Shown here one piece after another: positions 62,155-64,000 of a DNA stretch of 64,000 nt. The notes under the pieces were generated by a model. That model ran no database searches. It was not told the origin of the DNA and was given only the letters and a program-made list of their open reading frames with translations. The number at the start of each line of letters is the position of its first letter. The stretch's first letter is position 1. Position numbers and translations under genes: made by a program. Source of the stretch: an uncultured Collinsella sp. (GTDB lineage: Bacteria > Actinomycetota > Coriobacteriia > Coriobacteriales > Coriobacteriaceae); the NCBI GenBank assembly GCA_900542825.1, contig UQOY01000005.1, positions 62,001 through 126,000 of the forward strand, read 5' to 3'.

Positions 62155-62433
62155 ATGACTGTTTCCAAAGAGCGCAAGGCTGAGCTGACTGCCCAGTTCG
62201 GTAACACCCCGGTCGACACCGGCAACCCCAAGGTTCAGGTCGCCATCCTGTCCGAGCGCATCAAGGAGCTGACCGAGCACATGAAGTCCCACCAGAAGGA
62301 CTTCCACACCCGTCGTGGCCTGCTCATGCTCGTCGGCCGCCGTCGTCGCCTTCTCTCCTACATCAAGAAGAACGACATCGTCGAGTACCGTGAGCTCATC
62401 AAGGCTCTGGGCATCCGCGACAACATCCAGTAA
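62155..62433 (+). CDS. rpsO: 30S ribosomal protein S15
   Basis: Primary rRNA-binding protein of the 30S platform. VDTGNPKVQVAILSERIKEL, HQKDFHTRRGLLMLVGRRRR and LLSYIKKNDIVEYRELI are diagnostic. Length is 92 residues. ATG 62155 has GAAAGGTG 6 bases upstream; the frame is open further upstream without similarity. rpsO-pnp is a near-universal pair. Confidence 0.97.
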   Translation: MTVSKERKAELTAQFGNTPVDTGNPKVQVAILSERIKELTEHMKSHQKDFHTRRGLLMLVGRRRRLLSYIKKNDIVEYRELIKALGIRDNIQ

Positions 62434-62449
62434 GGATTTGTACATGCTA

Positions 62450-62481
62450 AGAGCGTCCTGCGCAGCGGGGCGCTCTTTTTG
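62450..62481 (+). terminator. Terminator between rpsO and pnp
   Basis: A 9-bp stem AGAGCGTCC / GGGCGCTCT (62450-62458 with 62468-62476, one wobble) is followed by TTTTTG. Read-through into pnp is expected, as in other bacteria. Confidence 0.88.
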
Positions 62482-62547
62482 TGTAAGGGCGCGAACAATC
62501 ACGCTCTGAAGCGTGTCGGGGGCAGGGGGCCCGCGTCACATGAGAAG

Positions 62548-62570
62548 CCCGCAGGCAAGGGGCCTGTGGG
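62548..62570 (+). promoter_or_regulatory. Hairpin before the pnp ribosome-binding site
   Basis: CCCGCAGGC (62548-62556) pairs with GCCTGTGGG (62562-62570, one wobble) around a 5-base loop, ending 3 bases before AAAGGAGA. It could affect pnp translation or be a cleavage site for autoregulation, as known for E. coli pnp. Confidence 0.4.
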
Positions 62571-62583
62571 GTAAAGGAGAACA

Positions 62584-64000
62584 ATGACACTCGTATCCAA
62601 GACCTTTGAGCTGTACGGCAAGACCTACACCTTTGAGTCGGGCGAGCTTGCCAAGCAGGCCACCGGCGCTTGCCTGGTCAAGCAGGGTGACACCACGATG
62701 CTCGACACCGTGGTTGTCTCCAAGGAGCGCAAGAACTACGACTTCTTCCCGCTGACCGTCGACTTCAACGAGAAGATGTACGCCGCCGGCCGCATCCCGG
62801 GTGGCTACCTCAAGCGTGAGGGCCGTCCCAGCGAGAAGGCCACGCTTACGGCCCGTATGATCGACCGCCCGATCCGCCCGAGCTTCCCGGACGGCTTCCG
62901 CAACGAGGTGCACATCGTCGCTACCTCGCTCGTCGCCGACCAGGTCAACCCCTTCGATGTCATCAACGTCATGGGTGCTTCCCTGGCCATGACGCTCGGC
63001 GGCGTGCCCTTCGAGGGCCCGCTTGCCTGCGTGCGCATCGGCCGCAACGTGGAGACCGGCGAGTTTATCGTCAACCCCACCTACGAGGAGCGCGAGAACT
63101 CCGATCTGGACCTGGAGCTGGGCGGATCCGCCGACTTCATCTCGATGGTCGAGGCTGGCGCCGAGGAGATTTCCGAGGACGACATGCTCGCCGCCATGAA
63201 GTTTGGCCAGGAGGCCCTTGCTGCTTTCTGCCAGGCTCAGGACGAGTTCGTCGCCGAGTGGGAGCAGGTCAACGGCCCCATCGTCAAGAAGGAGTACCCG
63301 CTCGACCAGCCCGTCGAGGAGGTCCAGGAGCGCATCTTCGCCCACTACGACGAGATGGCAGCCGCCCTTCGTGACGCCGACAAGCTCTCCCGTATCGGTA
63401 AGGTCGAGGCTCTGAAGGAGTCCATCCGCGCCGAGTTTACCGAGGAGGAGCAGGCCGCTTGGGAGCGCGAGATTCCCGTGGCGCTCAAGAAGCTCGAGAA
63501 GAAGGCCATGCGCACCATGGTCGTCGAGACCGGCGAGCGCGTCGACGGCCGTGCCGCCGATGAGATCCGTCCTATCATGGTGAAGGATAACTACCTGCCG
63601 CTCGTTCACGGCTCCGGCCTGTTCCAGCGTGGCCAGACCCAGGTGCTCTCCGTCCTGTCGCTCGGCATGCTCAACGAGGGCCAGCGTCTGGATACCATCG
63701 AGCCCACCGACGGCAAGCGCTACATGCACCACTACAACTTCCCGCCGTTCTGCACCGGCGAGACCGGCCGCATGGGCAGCCCCAAGCGCCGCGAGATCGG
63801 CCACGGCAACCTTGCCGAGCGCGCCCTGCTTCCGGTGCTCCCCGACGAGAACGAGTTCCCCTACGCCATCCGCGTCGTCTCCGAGGTCATGGAGTCCAAC
63901 GGCTCCTCTTCGATGGCTTCGACCTGCGGTTCCACGCTCGCCCTTATGGACGGCGGCGTGCCCATTAAGCGCCCGGTCTCCGGTATCGCCATGGGTCTGA
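62584..64000 (+). CDS. pnp: Polynucleotide phosphorylase (partial, runs off the window)
   Basis: 3'-5' phosphorolytic exoribonuclease. The first 472 residues are visible: RNase PH domain 1 with DTVVVSKERKNYDFFPLTVD and AAGRIPGGYLKREGRPSEKA, the linker helical domain, and the start of RNase PH domain 2 with RPIMVKDNYLPLVHGSGLFQ and HYNFPPFCTGETGRMGSPKR (20 residues each). The C-terminal KH and S1 domains lie beyond the window. ATG 62584 has AAAGGAGA 4 bases upstream. Confidence 0.97.
   Translation, partial: MTLVSKTFELYGKTYTFESGELAKQATGACLVKQGDTTMLDTVVVSKERKNYDFFPLTVDFNEKMYAAGRIPGGYLKREGRPSEKATLTARMIDRPIRPSFPDGFRNEVHIVATSLVADQVNPFDVINVMGASLAMTLGGVPFEGPLACVRIGRNVETGEFIVNPTYEERENSDLDLELGGSADFISMVEAGAEEISEDDMLAAMKFGQEALAAFCQAQDEFVAEWEQVNGPIVKKEYPLDQPVEEVQERIFAHYDEMAAALRDADKLSRIGKVEALKESIRAEFTEEEQAAWEREIPVALKKLEKKAMRTMVVETGERVDGRAADEIRPIMVKDNYLPLVHGSGLFQRGQTQVLSVLSLGMLNEGQRLDTIEPTDGKRYMHHYNFPPFCTGETGRMGSPKRREIGHGNLAERALLPVLPDENEFPYAIRVVSEVMESNGSSSMASTCGSTLALMDGGVPIKRPVSGIAMGL

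Noticed and set aside
59821..62502. 893-codon minus-strand open frame across dgkA, era, recO and rpsO
   Set aside because: It covers four conserved genes on the other strand and has no recognisable domain.
62536..63804. 422-codon minus-strand open frame antisense to pnp
   Set aside because: pnp motifs on the plus strand are unequivocal; the antisense frame is a composition artefact.

Overview
The window is 64 kb of housekeeping chromosome from a high-GC actinobacterium, most likely class Coriobacteriia and close to Collinsella. The call rests on the actinobacterial integration host factor (mihF) next to gmk and rpoZ, a pyruvate phosphate dikinase beside its regulatory kinase, separate glyQ and glyS, strong C/G bias at third codon positions, frequent GTG and TTG starts, and a gut-anaerobe gene set (AdhE, PPDK). 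The genus is inferred from gene content only. I saw no rRNA, tRNA, CRISPR array, insertion sequence or prophage.

Layout: 1-2 kb is the tail of a probable obgE, then nadD, yqeK and rsfS; dinB faces them from the other strand. 3.5-6 kb is rpsP, khpA, rimM, trmD and lepB. 6-9 kb is glyQ and glyS. 9-13 kb is the PPDK regulatory protein and ppdK. 13.2-16 kb is one long secreted protein that I read as carrying an aerolysin-type pore-forming module; this is the most novel gene here. 16-22.7 kb is rplS, rnhB, a YraN-type nuclease, comM, dprA, trmFO and xerC. 22.9-33 kb is a long run for translation, isoprenoid and membrane synthesis: rpsB, tsf, pyrH, frr, uppS, cdsA, dxr, rseP, ispG and proS. 33.2-37.3 kb on the minus strand holds an APH-family kinase, adhE and rpmB. 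37.4-43.1 kb is the pyrimidine operon pyrR-B-C-K-D-F behind an apparent attenuator. 43.3-45.8 kb is mihF, gmk, rpoZ and thiI. 46-50 kb is comEA, comEC and holA. 50-64 kb is rpsT, lepA, dusB, hemW, two different dnaJ genes, mtaB, phoH, ybeY, dgkA, era, recO, rpsO and the start of pnp.

Functional links: the competence genes (comEA, comEC, dprA, comM) together with recO and dinB could support DNA uptake and its processing. The uppS-cdsA-dxr-rseP-ispG block couples isoprenoid synthesis to lipid-carrier and phospholipid synthesis. PPDK with its bifunctional regulator controls the pyruvate/PEP node, and AdhE disposes of reductant as ethanol. Coding density is very high and many stops overlap the next start. 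The GC-rich coding bias creates very long antisense open frames, which I have not annotated.

Several starts were moved from the longest open frame using ribosome-binding sites. One gene (xerC) has no ATG, GTG or TTG in frame where its N-terminus should be; its best-placed initiator is an ATA overlapping the trmFO stop codon.
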